50,876 nucleotides of DNA, taken from the NCBI GenBank assembly GCA_017617295.1, contig JAFZWN010000113.1, positions 1-50,876 on the forward strand, written 5' to 3'. Positions 1-8,853 of this stretch are shown one piece after another (the stretch's first letter is position 1; each line of letters starts with the position of its first letter). The notes beneath the pieces were generated by a model, which saw only the letters and a list, made by a program, of their open reading frames with translations, ran no database searches and had not been told where the DNA came from. This DNA comes from Clostridiales bacterium (GTDB lineage: Bacteria; Bacillota; Clostridia; Saccharofermentanales; Saccharofermentanaceae). The position numbers were made by a program, and so were the translations under genes.

Positions 1-44
1 GAGAAAGTGTGAAAGGACTTGCTGTCTTTATCATTGCCGTGTAA
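1..44 (+). CDS. C-terminal tail of an upstream gene (partial)
   Basis: The third reading frame is open from the window edge to TAA at 42-44 and encodes a short, very hydrophobic tail ending LAVFIIAV. It could be the last residues of a gene that begins outside the window. Too little remains to assign a function, and chance openness over 14 codons is possible. Confidence 0.25.
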   Translation, partial: ESVKGLAVFIIAV

Positions 45-55
45 TGATGTATAAT
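28..55 (+). promoter_or_regulatory. Predicted sigma-A promoter of the glycan locus
   Basis: A perfect -10 TATAAT lies at 50-55, with TTATCA at 28-33 as a 4/6 match to the -35 box and a 16-base spacer. Transcription would start near 62, about 35 bases before the first glycan gene. No comparably good promoter is seen again until 28.7 kb, so this may drive a very long transcript. A lone TATAAT at 26743-26748 might add an internal start. Confidence 0.55.
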
Positions 56-96
56 ATTTTCTTGATAATATTATTATTTGATCGGCAAGAGGGTAA

Positions 97-1977
97 ATGG
101 AGCGGAAAAGAAAGTTCGAATTTCTGGATAAAGTATGGCTTAAGAATGCAGTTGTAGTTTGTCTTGCTGATATTGTAGCCGTATATGCCGCGTATTTCTT
201 TGCTTTATATATCCGGTTCGAGATGTCATTTGAAGCGATTCCCGATATTTATCTGGACGGATATTTTTTCCTAATGCCGTTATGGTGTTTCCTGACTGTT
301 GCTGTCTTTTATCTTTTCAAGCTTTACCACAGCATATGGGACTATGTCAGCATAAATGAAGCTTTTACGATGGTAAAGGCATATTTCTTCCTGTCTATAC
401 TCTGTGTCTGTTCATCACTTCTCATCGGTTACAGGATGCCGAGGTCTTTCTATATATTCGGACTCATGATGGCGATCGTGCTGCACATGGGGATAAGGTT
501 CTCTTACAGGGCACTGCGGATACTGAAGAATAATGTCAGCGGGTTAAGAGGAGGAGCGAATCAGGCTAAGAATGTAATGATAATTGGTGCCGGTTCTGCG
601 GGCCGTATGCTCATACGTGAGTTCAAAGGATCTGATAAGCTTAACCAGAAGGTGGTATGTGCTATCGATGATAATCCGGGTAAGATCGGACGTATGATCG
701 AAGGTGTCCGTGTTGTCGGAACCAGAAAATATATCATCGATGCAGTATCGGAATATAAAGTCGACATTATTGTTTTGGCGATCCCGAGCGCATCTAATGC
801 GGATAAGAAAGCCATACTCGATATATGTAAGGAGACCGGGTGTCAGCTCAAGACCTTACCGGGCGTCTATCAGCTCGTAAACGGTGAAGTTAGCGTCAAC
901 AGGCTCCGCGAGGTAAGTATCCACGATCTTCTCGGAAGAGAACCGATAACCATAGATAATGAGGAAGTCTACAGGATGATCTCCGGTAAAACAGTCCTTG
1001 TTACCGGAGGAGGCGGATCGATCGGTTCGGAACTCTGCAGGCAGATAGCGGCTCATCGCCCTGCGAGGCTCGTCATCTTTGATATCTATGAGAATAATGC
1101 TTACGATATCCAGCAGGAACTGATCAGAAAATACGGAGATGACCTGAATCTTGTAACGCTGATCGGTTCGGTCCGTAATACTCACAGGATCAAGTCCGTG
1201 ATGGAGAAGTACAGACCGGATATCGTTTTTCACGCTGCCGCTCACAAGCATGTTCCTCTCATGGAGGAGAGTCCCAACGAGGCAGTCAAGAATAATGTCA
1301 TGGGTACATATAAGACGGCACTGGCTGCGGCGGAAGCCGGCGTATCCAAGTTCGTCCTGATATCTACCGATAAGGCTGTCAATCCAACCAATATCATGGG
1401 AGCTTCCAAGAGGATCTGTGAGATGATCGTTCAGATGATGGACCGGAAGTATAAGGATACATCTTATGTGGCCGTCAGGTTCGGTAATGTACTGGGATCG
1501 AACGGTTCAGTTATCCCCCTTTTTAAGAAACAGATCGAGGAGGGTGGTCCTGTCACTGTTACCCATAAGGATATCGTCAGATATTTTATGACTATCCCGG
1601 AAGCTGTTTCTCTCGTGCTTCAGGCTTCTCATTATGCCAAGGGAGGAGAGATCTTTGTTCTGGATATGGGTGATCCGGTAAGAGTCGATGATATGGCCAG
1701 AAACCTTATCAAACTGTCGGGATATAAGCCTGATATCGATATAAAGGTCCAGTACATAGGCCTTCGTCCCGGAGAGAAACTCTATGAAGAGAAGCTCATG
1801 GATGAAGAAGGAATGGAAAAAACGGCAAATAAGCTCATCTATATCGGCAAGCCCATAATGATGGATGATGATGTCTTTATGGAGAAGCTTCGAAAGCTTG
1901 ATGAGGACAGCCGGGAAGATGATGAAGAAATAAAGAAATATGTTCAGGACATAGTGCCGACGTATCACGAGAGATAA
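97..1977 (+). CDS. Membrane UDP-GlcNAc 4,6-dehydratase-like protein (PglF/WbpM/CapD family)
   Basis: Nucleotide-sugar dehydratase of the long membrane-bound SDR type, which in this family makes UDP-4-keto-6-deoxy-GlcNAc, the first step toward bacillosamine, FucNAc or QuiNAc sugars. Four hydrophobic helices (about residues 16-40, 53-75, 92-112, 118-135) anchor it. A first Rossmann-like domain carries IIGAGSAG near 163, and the catalytic domain opens with GGGGSIGSE near 303. The active site is STDKAVNPTNIMGASK near 423-438, with the Met-xxx-Lys that replaces Tyr-xxx-Lys in this subfamily. 626 residues is full family length. The ATG follows AAGAGGG at short spacing. It heads the co-directional glycan run; PglC-, PglD- and PglE-like genes in the same run support a bacillosamine-type route, but the final sugar is inference. 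Confidence 0.9.
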   Translation: MERKRKFEFLDKVWLKNAVVVCLADIVAVYAAYFFALYIRFEMSFEAIPDIYLDGYFFLMPLWCFLTVAVFYLFKLYHSIWDYVSINEAFTMVKAYFFLSILCVCSSLLIGYRMPRSFYIFGLMMAIVLHMGIRFSYRALRILKNNVSGLRGGANQAKNVMIIGAGSAGRMLIREFKGSDKLNQKVVCAIDDNPGKIGRMIEGVRVVGTRKYIIDAVSEYKVDIIVLAIPSASNADKKAILDICKETGCQLKTLPGVYQLVNGEVSVNRLREVSIHDLLGREPITIDNEEVYRMISGKTVLVTGGGGSIGSELCRQIAAHRPARLVIFDIYENNAYDIQQELIRKYGDDLNLVTLIGSVRNTHRIKSVMEKYRPDIVFHAAAHKHVPLMEESPNEAVKNNVMGTYKTALAAAEAGVSKFVLISTDKAVNPTNIMGASKRICEMIVQMMDRKYKDTSYVAVRFGNVLGSNGSVIPLFKKQIEEGGPVTVTHKDIVRYFMTIPEAVSLVLQASHYAKGGEIFVLDMGDPVRVDDMARNLIKLSGYKPDIDIKVQYIGLRPGEKLYEEKLMDEEGMEKTANKLIYIGKPIMMDDDVFMEKLRKLDEDSREDDEEIKKYVQDIVPTYHER

Positions 1978-1992
1978 GCGGGAAAGAGAAAA

Positions 1993-2628
1993 ATGAGCAT
2001 CGGAGAAGGTCATATCCCATATGGTCCTTATGAGCGGTTTGTAAAGAGACCGCTGGATCTTTTCCTATCTTTTTTTGCACTTATCATCCTGTCTCCCCTG
2101 ATGGGTATCGTGGCTTTGCTCGTAAGGGTCAAGCTTGGATCTCCCGTTATCTTTTCCCAGGAACGTCCCGGTAAAGACGGGAAGATCTTTAAGCTTTTTA
2201 AGTTCCGTACTATGACGGATGAGAGAGACGGGAACGGTGAACTGCTTCCTGATGACAAAAGACTTACGCCTTTCGGGAATGCCCTTCGCAGGTCTTCTTT
2301 GGATGAGCTTCCCGAGTTGATCAATATACTTAAGGGGGATATGGCGATCGTCGGCCCCAGGCCTCTTCTTGTCAGATATCTTCCCCGATATAATGAAAGA
2401 CAGAAGCACAGGCATGATGTGCGCCCCGGACTTACCGGACTTGCCCAGGTCAACGGCCGTAATGAGATCTCGTGGGCGAAGAAGATCGAGAACGATGTCA
2501 GATATGTGGAACATATTACTTTTTGGGAAGATCTTAAGATAGTTATGAAAACGGTGCTCGTAGTCTTTAAACATGACGGCATAAGCATCGATTGTCCTGA
2601 ATTTACCGGAACGGAGGCAGATGAATGA
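1993..2628 (+). CDS. Initiating sugar-phosphate transferase (PglC-like bacterial sugar transferase)
   Basis: Phosphoglycosyltransferase of the small monotopic type. It moves a sugar-1-phosphate from its nucleotide to undecaprenyl phosphate at the inner face of the membrane and so starts the glycan repeat. One N-terminal hydrophobic segment (about residues 16-38) follows the family's KRPLDL entry, then FKFRTM near 72-77, the SLDELPEL block with the catalytic Asp-Glu pair, and VGPRP and RPGLTGLAQVNGR. At 211 residues it is the short PglC form, not the long WbaP form. It sits 15 bases after the dehydratase and its stop overlaps the next start as ATGA. Its likely substrate is the bacillosamine-type sugar made by the neighbouring enzymes. 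Confidence 0.9.
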   Translation: MSIGEGHIPYGPYERFVKRPLDLFLSFFALIILSPLMGIVALLVRVKLGSPVIFSQERPGKDGKIFKLFKFRTMTDERDGNGELLPDDKRLTPFGNALRRSSLDELPELINILKGDMAIVGPRPLLVRYLPRYNERQKHRHDVRPGLTGLAQVNGRNEISWAKKIENDVRYVEHITFWEDLKIVMKTVLVVFKHDGISIDCPEFTGTEADE

Positions 2629-3281
2629 TACTGGGAATATTCGGAGCGAGTGCTCTCGGACGAGAGGTGAACATAATCGCGAGGAAGATAAATGCGATCG
2701 AGAACCGCTGGGAAGATATCATCTATATAGACGATAATGAGACGATAAAAGATGTAATGGGAGTCCCTTCCTATACATTCGATGCGGCAAGGGAGAGATT
2801 CCCCGAGCTTGAGGTATCGATCGCTGTCGGGGAGCCTGTGACCAGGGAAAAGATCTTTAACCGTATTAAGGAGAGCGGAGTGAAGTGTGCGACACTTATC
2901 CATCCGGGCGTATATATAGATGAGAGCACATTTGTAGGCGAAGGCGTTACGATCTGTGAAGGAGTTACGATCACTTCCTGTGTAAGGATAGAGGATGATG
3001 TTTATGTTCAGCCGCATGCGGTAATAGGCCATGACATACATATCGGCAGGCACTCCGTTATAGGTTCCAATTCAGAGATCGGAGGCGCTAATCAGATAGG
3101 GGAGAGAGTATTCATCGGTTTTATGGTAGGAACATTACAGGGACTTACCATAGGAGACGATGTGGAGATATCGGCAGGGTCTATCGTATTCAGGGATATA
3201 GAACCCGGGATGATCGTAATGGGAAATCCTGCAAGAGTAATACGACGTAACGAAGGACGCGGAGTCTTTTCCAAGAATTAA
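2625..3281 (+). CDS. Left-handed beta-helix sugar N/O-acetyltransferase (PglD/NeuD family)
   Basis: Acetyl-CoA-dependent transferase. PglD acetylates the 4-amino group of UDP-4-amino-4,6-dideoxy-GlcNAc and NeuD homologues acetylate sialic acids. The N-terminal nucleotide-sugar-binding part starts LGIFGASALGRE (residues 3-14). From about residue 80 on, hexapeptide repeats such as VGEGVTICEGV and IGDDVEISAGSIV form the beta helix, with the likely active His in QPHAVIGHDI. Length (218) is normal. The four-base overlap with the PGT gene indicates translational coupling. With the dehydratase before it and the DegT transaminase at 13674 it completes a bacillosamine-like pathway; the exact acceptor amine is inferred. 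Confidence 0.85.
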   Translation: MILGIFGASALGREVNIIARKINAIENRWEDIIYIDDNETIKDVMGVPSYTFDAARERFPELEVSIAVGEPVTREKIFNRIKESGVKCATLIHPGVYIDESTFVGEGVTICEGVTITSCVRIEDDVYVQPHAVIGHDIHIGRHSVIGSNSEIGGANQIGERVFIGFMVGTLQGLTIGDDVEISAGSIVFRDIEPGMIVMGNPARVIRRNEGRGVFSKN

Positions 3282-3305
3282 AGATAAAATGCGGAGGTCG
3301 AAGAC

Positions 3306-3806
3306 ATGAATGAGACAAATGAACTTAAGCCGTTCTCTTTGAACGCACAGGAACTGCAGGAGTATCAGCCTAACCGTTATCCTTTCCTGATGATAGACCG
3401 TGTTACGGAAGTCGTTCCCGGGAAGTACGCAAAAGGCTATAAGAACCTGACAAACAATGAATGGTATTTTCCAAAGCATTTCCCGGGTAATCCCAATATG
3501 CCGGGATGCCTTCAGGTAGAGGCTATGTCACAGATGCTGACTGTCGCTATAACTACATGTGAAGGTATGGAAGGCAAGGTGGCTCACGGCTATAAGGTAA
3601 ACGTTACCTTCCATGAGGAAGTCCACCCGGGAGACAGGCTCGATATCGATGCACAGGTCTTTTCTTTCAAGAGAGGTCTTTGCAAGGGACACGTAACTGC
3701 AAGTGTAGACGGCAAGCTCGTGGCAGAGATGGATAATACGATCCTGATCCCTGAGATCTTCTATCAGTTCCGTCCCAAGCCCGTGGATAAGGATAAAGAG
3801 GCGTAA
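3306..3806 (+). CDS. FabZ-like hot-dog-fold dehydratase
   Basis: Hot-dog-fold protein of the (3R)-hydroxyacyl-ACP dehydratase (FabZ/FabA) family. It keeps the entry motif NRYPFLMIDRV (about residues 18-28), the catalytic His in HFPGNPNMPG and the catalytic Glu in LQVEAMSQ. 166 residues is a little over FabZ length; the extra is at the two ends. It lies in a glycan locus, not beside fatty-acid genes, and an acyl carrier protein gene follows two genes later, so a dedicated ACP-bound substrate is more likely than general fatty-acid synthesis. A GGAGGTCG-type ribosome site precedes the ATG. The specific substrate is unknown; a thioesterase-like role in the same fold cannot be excluded. Confidence 0.8.
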   Translation: MNETNELKPFSLNAQELQEYQPNRYPFLMIDRVTEVVPGKYAKGYKNLTNNEWYFPKHFPGNPNMPGCLQVEAMSQMLTVAITTCEGMEGKVAHGYKVNVTFHEEVHPGDRLDIDAQVFSFKRGLCKGHVTASVDGKLVAEMDNTILIPEIFYQFRPKPVDKDKEA

Positions 3807-3851
3807 TTGTGGTATCATCTTGGTATCATGAGATTATAGTGGAGGTCGGTT

Positions 3852-5348
3852 TTGAAAAACATTCCCGATGTTAAGATCGGCATCGTTGTCGGAAGTACTG
3901 ACTGGCTGCCTTCCGAGATAGCCGTCGAGAACCGTAAAAAGCTTACATGCTCTTATACGGAATCATATGGCGATGCCAATATATATGAATGTTCGGTATG
4001 TTTGACCGATAATGAGATCAATATCAAGAGAGCGCTTAAGGAACTCTCTCAGGCTGAATGTACAGCGGCTGTAGTATATTGGGCTAACTACGGACCGGAA
4101 TCTGCGGGTACCCTGTTTGCTTCAGAATTTGACGGGCCAGTTATGTTCATCGCGGCGGCCGAGGAAGGCGGGGAGCCTTATATCGTTGAGCGTAAGGATG
4201 CTTTAAGCGGATTTATCAATGCGTGCTATGCGCTTTCGCTCCGTCAGACAAAGGTATATATACCGCCAAGACCAGTAGGAACGTATTCCGAATGTGCACG
4301 GATGATAAATGATTTCTTCCCGATAGCCAGGGTACTTGCCGGAATAGCCGGTCTTAAGCTCATATCGATAGGCCCCAGACCGTCGAGCTATCTGGCTTCC
4401 AGTGCCCCCGATCATCTTCTCTATGATATCGGAGTCGAGATCTCGGAGTTCTCGGAACTCGAACTTCTGGATGCTTATAAGAAGCATGAAGGTGATCAGC
4501 GTATCTCTAAGACAGTATCCGAGATGACGGCAGAGCTTGGAGAGAACGATATCTTCCCCGCTCTGGCGCAGTATGAGGTTACTTTAAACGATTTTATACG
4601 TAACCATAAGGGCAACAGGAAGTATGTCACCCTCACCTCCACATGTTGGCCGGCTTTCCCGGTGAACTTCGGTTTTGTACCATGCTATGTCAACAGCAGG
4701 CTCACAGCCAAAGGATATCCCGTGGCATGTGAAGTCGATAATTACGGGGCAGTGTCTGAATATCTCTGCCAGTGTGTCGGAAACAGTTCAGTGACGATAC
4801 TTAACATCAACAATAATATTCCCTCTGACGTATACGAGAAGAAGATCAAAGGCAAGGAGTTCGGCGGAAGATCTTATGAGGCAGGGGATCTGTTTCTCGG
4901 ATATCACTGCGGCGTAACTTCCTCGGAGAGACTTACTTCTTCTAAGGCGGAGTATCACTTCGTAAACCGTCAGCTGATAGGCGAGGATCATTCGAAGGGC
5001 ACCGTACAGGGCAGTATCGTTCCCGGTCCCGTAACATTATTCAGGCTTCAGGGGACAAGAGACGGAAAGCTCCGTGCTTACGTTCTTCAGGGACAGATCT
5101 TACCGGCTGAAATGGATACATACGGAGGAAGAGGGATCATCGCTGTTCCCCAGATGGAGAGATTCATTCGTAATATCGTGATAGGAAAGCATTTCCCCAA
5201 TCACTGTGCGGTCGTCTTCGGACACTACGGTCAGCAGTTAAGTGCCGTATTAAGACAGCTTGGTGTCAACGAGATATACTATAACCATCCTAAGGATATT
5301 CCTTATGAAGGAGAGATCTGTTATGACACCGATCCTGACCGATATTAA
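3852..5348 (+). CDS. L-fucose/arabinose isomerase-fold protein (FucI-like)
   Basis: Resembles sugar isomerases of the FucI/AraA fold, which interconvert aldoses and ketoses using a divalent metal. The best landmarks are CEVDNYGAVSEYL near residue 297, where the family has a metal-binding Glu, and FPNHCAVVFGHYG near 455, likely supplying the metal His. The middle Asp ligand is not obvious: the matching stretch reads ILNINNN. Length 498 is a little under FucI. The start is TTG, chosen because GGAGG lies six bases before it. Its place between a FabZ-like gene and an ACP gene is odd for sugar catabolism and points to making or trimming a sugar precursor of the glycan. Reaction unknown. Confidence 0.6.
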   Translation: MKNIPDVKIGIVVGSTDWLPSEIAVENRKKLTCSYTESYGDANIYECSVCLTDNEINIKRALKELSQAECTAAVVYWANYGPESAGTLFASEFDGPVMFIAAAEEGGEPYIVERKDALSGFINACYALSLRQTKVYIPPRPVGTYSECARMINDFFPIARVLAGIAGLKLISIGPRPSSYLASSAPDHLLYDIGVEISEFSELELLDAYKKHEGDQRISKTVSEMTAELGENDIFPALAQYEVTLNDFIRNHKGNRKYVTLTSTCWPAFPVNFGFVPCYVNSRLTAKGYPVACEVDNYGAVSEYLCQCVGNSSVTILNINNNIPSDVYEKKIKGKEFGGRSYEAGDLFLGYHCGVTSSERLTSSKAEYHFVNRQLIGEDHSKGTVQGSIVPGPVTLFRLQGTRDGKLRAYVLQGQILPAEMDTYGGRGIIAVPQMERFIRNIVIGKHFPNHCAVVFGHYGQQLSAVLRQLGVNEIYYNHPKDIPYEGEICYDTDPDRY

Positions 5349-5379
5349 TTTTTTACACATATAAGAAGGAGAACAGAAA

Positions 5380-5619
5380 ATGAGCAACAGAGAGAAATAC
5401 AACAAGGCATTTATCGACAGCTTGGAGCTTGAAGAAGATCAGCTTGAAGGACTTACCTACCAGGGAGTTCCCTCTTGGGACTCAGTAGGGCACATGGGTC
5501 TTATAAGCGAGCTGGAGGATGCCTTTGATATCCAGTTCGAGACGGATGATATCGTTGATTTTAACAGTTACGATAAGGGTATCGAACTCCTTAAAAAGTA
5601 CGACATAGAGATCGAATGA
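5380..5619 (+). CDS. Acyl carrier protein
   Basis: Small acidic carrier of 79 residues with the phosphopantetheine attachment site at Ser35 in SWDSVGHM, followed by the usual helix II stretch LISELEDAFDIQF. It should hold an acyl group as a thioester for neighbouring enzymes: the AMP ligase at 7416 as loader, LuxE/LuxC homologues as reducers and the FabZ-like protein as modifier. A clear AAGAAGGAG lies before the ATG. Its setting inside a sugar locus makes it a dedicated, not a housekeeping, ACP. No phosphopantetheinyl transferase is in the window. Confidence 0.88.
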   Translation: MSNREKYNKAFIDSLELEEDQLEGLTYQGVPSWDSVGHMGLISELEDAFDIQFETDDIVDFNSYDKGIELLKKYDIEIE

Positions 5620-5623
5620 TCTT

Positions 5624-6448
5624 ATGAGCGATATTGTAAGTCTGAAACAACATGCATCCCATATGAGAAAGCTGGCGCTTAAGATGGCGCACAGCTGCGG
5701 CGGCAGTGCTCATCTTGGCGGAGGATTATCCCTTATTGAAGCAATGGCAGTCTTATACGGTGATGTTATGAACGTGACTGACAAAGATCTTCCTTATTCT
5801 GCAAGGGATAAGTTCATATTGAGCAAGGGACACGGAGTGCTCGGATATTATGCCGCGCTGGCGGAGTTCGGGGTATTTGACGAGTCGTTGCTCGATACTT
5901 TCCTCTCTGACGGATCCGATCTTATTGCCCATCCGGTCATGAAGCCGGAGATCGGGCTCGAAGCTTCTACGGGAAGCCTGGGACAGGGTATTTCACTGGC
6001 GGTGGGACTTGCTCTTGCAGCCAAGAAAAAAGGCTACACATATCAGACATATGTATTGTGCGGGAACGGCGAGAGCAATGAGGGTTCCGTATGGGAAGCA
6101 TGTATGTCGGCAGTAAGCTTTAAGCTCGATAATCTTACGTTATTCCTGGATAATAACCATATGCAAAGTGACGGCATGAGCAAGACTGTCCTTGATGTAT
6201 CGGATAAGTACGCTGGAATGATGAAGGCTTTGGGATTCCAGGTCATTGAGATCGACGGTAACGATATATCGCAGGTACTGGATGCTTTCCATATGCCTCA
6301 CGAGGAGGGAAGACCAAAAGCGATAATAGGAGATACCGTAAAGGGCAAGGGCATAAGCTTTATGGAGAATAATCCCGAATGGCATCACAACAGGCTTACA
6401 CTCGAACAGTATGAGGCTGCCTTGGAGGAACTGGAGGGCGGATCATGA
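5624..6448 (+). CDS. Transketolase, N-terminal subunit (split form)
   Basis: Thiamine-diphosphate-binding half of a two-piece transketolase, which moves a two-carbon ketol unit from a ketose to an aldehyde. Family marks are GGGLSLIEAM (near 26), LSKGHGVLGYY (near 65), STGSLGQGISLAVG (near 115) and NEGSVWEACMSA. The metal-binding motif normally GDGE reads GNGE, with Asn148 in place of the Asp that binds Mg2+; this is a true AAC codon here. The second metal Asn in FLDNN is kept. It starts five bases after the ACP stop with no obvious ribosome site, so coupled translation is likely. It overlaps the C-terminal subunit as ATGA. In this setting the acceptor may be an aldehyde made by the LuxC-like reductase (inference). 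Confidence 0.87.
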   Translation: MSDIVSLKQHASHMRKLALKMAHSCGGSAHLGGGLSLIEAMAVLYGDVMNVTDKDLPYSARDKFILSKGHGVLGYYAALAEFGVFDESLLDTFLSDGSDLIAHPVMKPEIGLEASTGSLGQGISLAVGLALAAKKKGYTYQTYVLCGNGESNEGSVWEACMSAVSFKLDNLTLFLDNNHMQSDGMSKTVLDVSDKYAGMMKALGFQVIEIDGNDISQVLDAFHMPHEEGRPKAIIGDTVKGKGISFMENNPEWHHNRLTLEQYEAALEELEGGS

Positions 6449-7419
6449 TAGCTGTAACCAAAGCAAAAGCCAAACTGTGGTCACGCCTCGGAGCCAGAGC
6501 CACTTTCGGACAGGCTCTTCTTGAGCAGGCAAAGCAGCGTGAGGATCTGTATGCCGTATCAGCTGATCTTTGCCAGTCATCGGGACTTGTCAGGTTCAGG
6601 GATGAATTCCCCGACAGGTTTATCAATGCGGGTATCGCGGAACAGAATATGATCGGTATCGCGGCCGGACTGGCGAAAGACGGGACTACTGTATTTGCCA
6701 CGTCGTTCTCACCGTTTGTGACTATGAGGGCTTGTGAACAGGTCAGGATGAATATGGGCTATATGCAGTCCAACATTAAGACTGTCGGACTTGGAAGCGG
6801 ACTGATAATGTCTCAGCTCGGTAATTCCCATTTCGGAATAGAGGATGCGGCAGTGATGAGAGCTATCCCCGGCATGACTGTAATAGAGCCTTGCGACGGC
6901 GGTCAGATAATGAAGGCGGTCGATGCTCTCTGTGATTATGATAAGCCTGCTTATCTGCGCCTTACGGGCGGGCCGGGACTGCCGGTCGTATATTCGGACG
7001 ACTTTGAGTTTCAGATAGGGAAAGCCATAAAGATCAAGGACGGATCCGATATAGCGATAATAGGTACCGGAACTATGGTATATTATGCGCTTAAGGCGGC
7101 CGAGCTCCTTTCTGAGCAGGGCATCGGAGCATCCGTTATCGATATGCATACGATCAAGCCTTTTGATACAAAAGCTGTTGAGGCTGAGCTTGATAAAAAA
7201 CTCATAGTTACGGTGGAAGAGGCTTCGGTGATCGGGGGGCTGGGAAGTGCAGTGGCAGAATATCTGGCTCCACTGAAAGATAAGCCTTCTCAGCTTATCC
7301 TCGGTATAAAGGATTTCTTCCCGCATGCCGGAAGTTACTCATATCTGCTTCAAAGCTGCGGCCTTACAGCCGAACAGATAAGTGCGGATATAGTCAAGAT
7401 GATGGAAGGATTATCATGA
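6445..7419 (+). CDS. Transketolase, C-terminal subunit (split form)
   Basis: Pyrimidine-binding and C-terminal domains of the split transketolase, partner of the gene before it. The catalytic Glu that activates thiamine is Glu66 in NAGIAEQNM. SFSPFVTMRACEQVR and the C-terminal IKDFFPHAGSYSYLL region match the family. 324 residues is usual for this half. It overlaps its neighbours by four bases on both sides, fixing a tight unit ACP - transketolase N - transketolase C - AMP ligase. Pentose-phosphate housekeeping is unlikely in this setting; transfer of a two-carbon unit to a special sugar or aldehyde is the favoured idea. Confidence 0.88.
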   Translation: MIAVTKAKAKLWSRLGARATFGQALLEQAKQREDLYAVSADLCQSSGLVRFRDEFPDRFINAGIAEQNMIGIAAGLAKDGTTVFATSFSPFVTMRACEQVRMNMGYMQSNIKTVGLGSGLIMSQLGNSHFGIEDAAVMRAIPGMTVIEPCDGGQIMKAVDALCDYDKPAYLRLTGGPGLPVVYSDDFEFQIGKAIKIKDGSDIAIIGTGTMVYYALKAAELLSEQGIGASVIDMHTIKPFDTKAVEAELDKKLIVTVEEASVIGGLGSAVAEYLAPLKDKPSQLILGIKDFFPHAGSYSYLLQSCGLTAEQISADIVKMMEGLS

Positions 7420-8843
7420 CAAGGCTTTGGGAATTTGACAGATTCAAGGATAATGTAGCGCTGATCGACGAATTCGGAGGCAGTATAAGTTACGGTGAAC
7501 TGGAGATCAGCGCATCAGCTCTTGCAAAAGCTGTCGGTAAGAGATGTCTTGTTTTTGCTCTGACGCGTAATGAGATAGGATCAGTTATCGGTTATGCTTC
7601 TTTCGTAAATAACGGGATAGCTGCAGTAATGCTCAGCAGCCATCTTGAAGAAGGTCTCCTTCAGGAGCTTATATCGACATATAAGCCCGATTTCCTGTGG
7701 GTCCCCGATGATATGACCGGAAGATTTGAAGATTCATCTGAAAGACATTCGGCATATAACTACAAGCTTCTTAAGACTCCTTACAATGACTGCTATCCCC
7801 TATATGATGAATTGGCGCTTCTGATAAGCACATCGGGTTCTACCGGTTCTCCAAAGTTTGTCAGACAGTCATATACCAATCTTATTTCCAATACTGTATC
7901 GATCGCCGAATATCTGAAGCTCGATGATAAGCAGAGAGCTATCACCACACTGCCGATGAACTATGTTTACGGGCTGTCAGTCATTAATTCGCACTTTCTT
8001 GTCGGAGCCACGATGCTCCTTACAGACAAGGGTATAATGCAGAAGGAATTCTGGAATTTCTTTCGGGAGGCGCAGGCCACATCGTTTGCGGGGGTTCCTT
8101 ATACATACGAGATACTGGATAAACTGCGTTTTTACAGGATGGATCTTCCCAGTCTTCAGACGATGACCCAGGCGGGAGGCAAGATAACTCCCGAACTCCA
8201 TGAGAAGTTTGCTCTATATGCACATGAGAAAGGCAAGAACTTTGTGGTCATGTACGGAGCTGCAGAGGCGACAGCCAGGATGGGATATCTGCCTCCCGAA
8301 TATGCCGTAGAGAAGAAGGGATCCATGGGAATACCGATCCCCGGAGGGAAGTTCATGCTCGTGGATGAACTCGGAGCGGTGATCACAGAACCCGGCATTA
8401 CGGGAGAACTCGTATATGAGGGAAAGAACGTTACTCTGGGATATGCTGAAAAAGGCGAAGACCTGATACTCGGAGACGAGAGGGACGGCAGGCTTGAGAC
8501 CGGCGATATGGCAAGGTTTGACAGTGACGGCTTCTATTATATTGTCGGGCGCAAGAAGCGGTTCCTTAAGATCTACGGCAACAGGGTTAATCTTGCCGAG
8601 ATCGAGAACATGATCAAGAATGAATTCAGCATCGAGACGGCCTGTGCCGGCAAGGATGACCACCTTTATATCTTTATCACGGAAGAAGGCATCTCCGATA
8701 AGGTGAAAGCTTTCGTGGTCAATAAGACAAAGCTGAATCAGGCGGCTTTTAAGGTCATGGTCCTGGAGGAAATACCGAAGAACGAGTCCGGAAAGACACT
8801 TTATAAAGAGCTGACGGCATATTACGATCCGGAGGCCCGATAA
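7416..8843 (+). CDS. AMP-binding acyl ligase, probable acyl-ACP synthetase
   Basis: ANL-superfamily enzyme that activates a carboxylic acid as acyl-AMP and passes it to a thiol, here most likely the ACP encoded 1.8 kb upstream. Adenylation motifs are all present: STSGSTGSPK near 139-148, YGAAEATAR near 280, GDMARFDSDG near 365, GRKKRFLKIYGNR near 379 and the late lysine in NESGKTLYK near 459. Length 475 is a little short for CoA ligases and suits an acid:ACP ligase or a stand-alone A domain. It overlaps the transketolase gene by four bases and is ten bases from the LuxE-like gene. Acid specificity cannot be read. Confidence 0.85.
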   Translation: MTRLWEFDRFKDNVALIDEFGGSISYGELEISASALAKAVGKRCLVFALTRNEIGSVIGYASFVNNGIAAVMLSSHLEEGLLQELISTYKPDFLWVPDDMTGRFEDSSERHSAYNYKLLKTPYNDCYPLYDELALLISTSGSTGSPKFVRQSYTNLISNTVSIAEYLKLDDKQRAITTLPMNYVYGLSVINSHFLVGATMLLTDKGIMQKEFWNFFREAQATSFAGVPYTYEILDKLRFYRMDLPSLQTMTQAGGKITPELHEKFALYAHEKGKNFVVMYGAAEATARMGYLPPEYAVEKKGSMGIPIPGGKFMLVDELGAVITEPGITGELVYEGKNVTLGYAEKGEDLILGDERDGRLETGDMARFDSDGFYYIVGRKKRFLKIYGNRVNLAEIENMIKNEFSIETACAGKDDHLYIFITEEGISDKVKAFVVNKTKLNQAAFKVMVLEEIPKNESGKTLYKELTAYYDPEAR

Positions 8844-8853
8844 GGTAAAGAAC

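Noticed and set aside
2028..3053. Open frame of 341 codons on the minus strand opposite the PGT and acetyltransferase genes
   Set aside because: Runs across two well-supported genes in the other strand; no motif and no ribosome site.
3810..3829. Two copies of TGGTATCAT, eleven bases apart, before the FucI-like gene
   Set aside because: Too short and without a convincing promoter beside it; kept only as a possible chance repeat.
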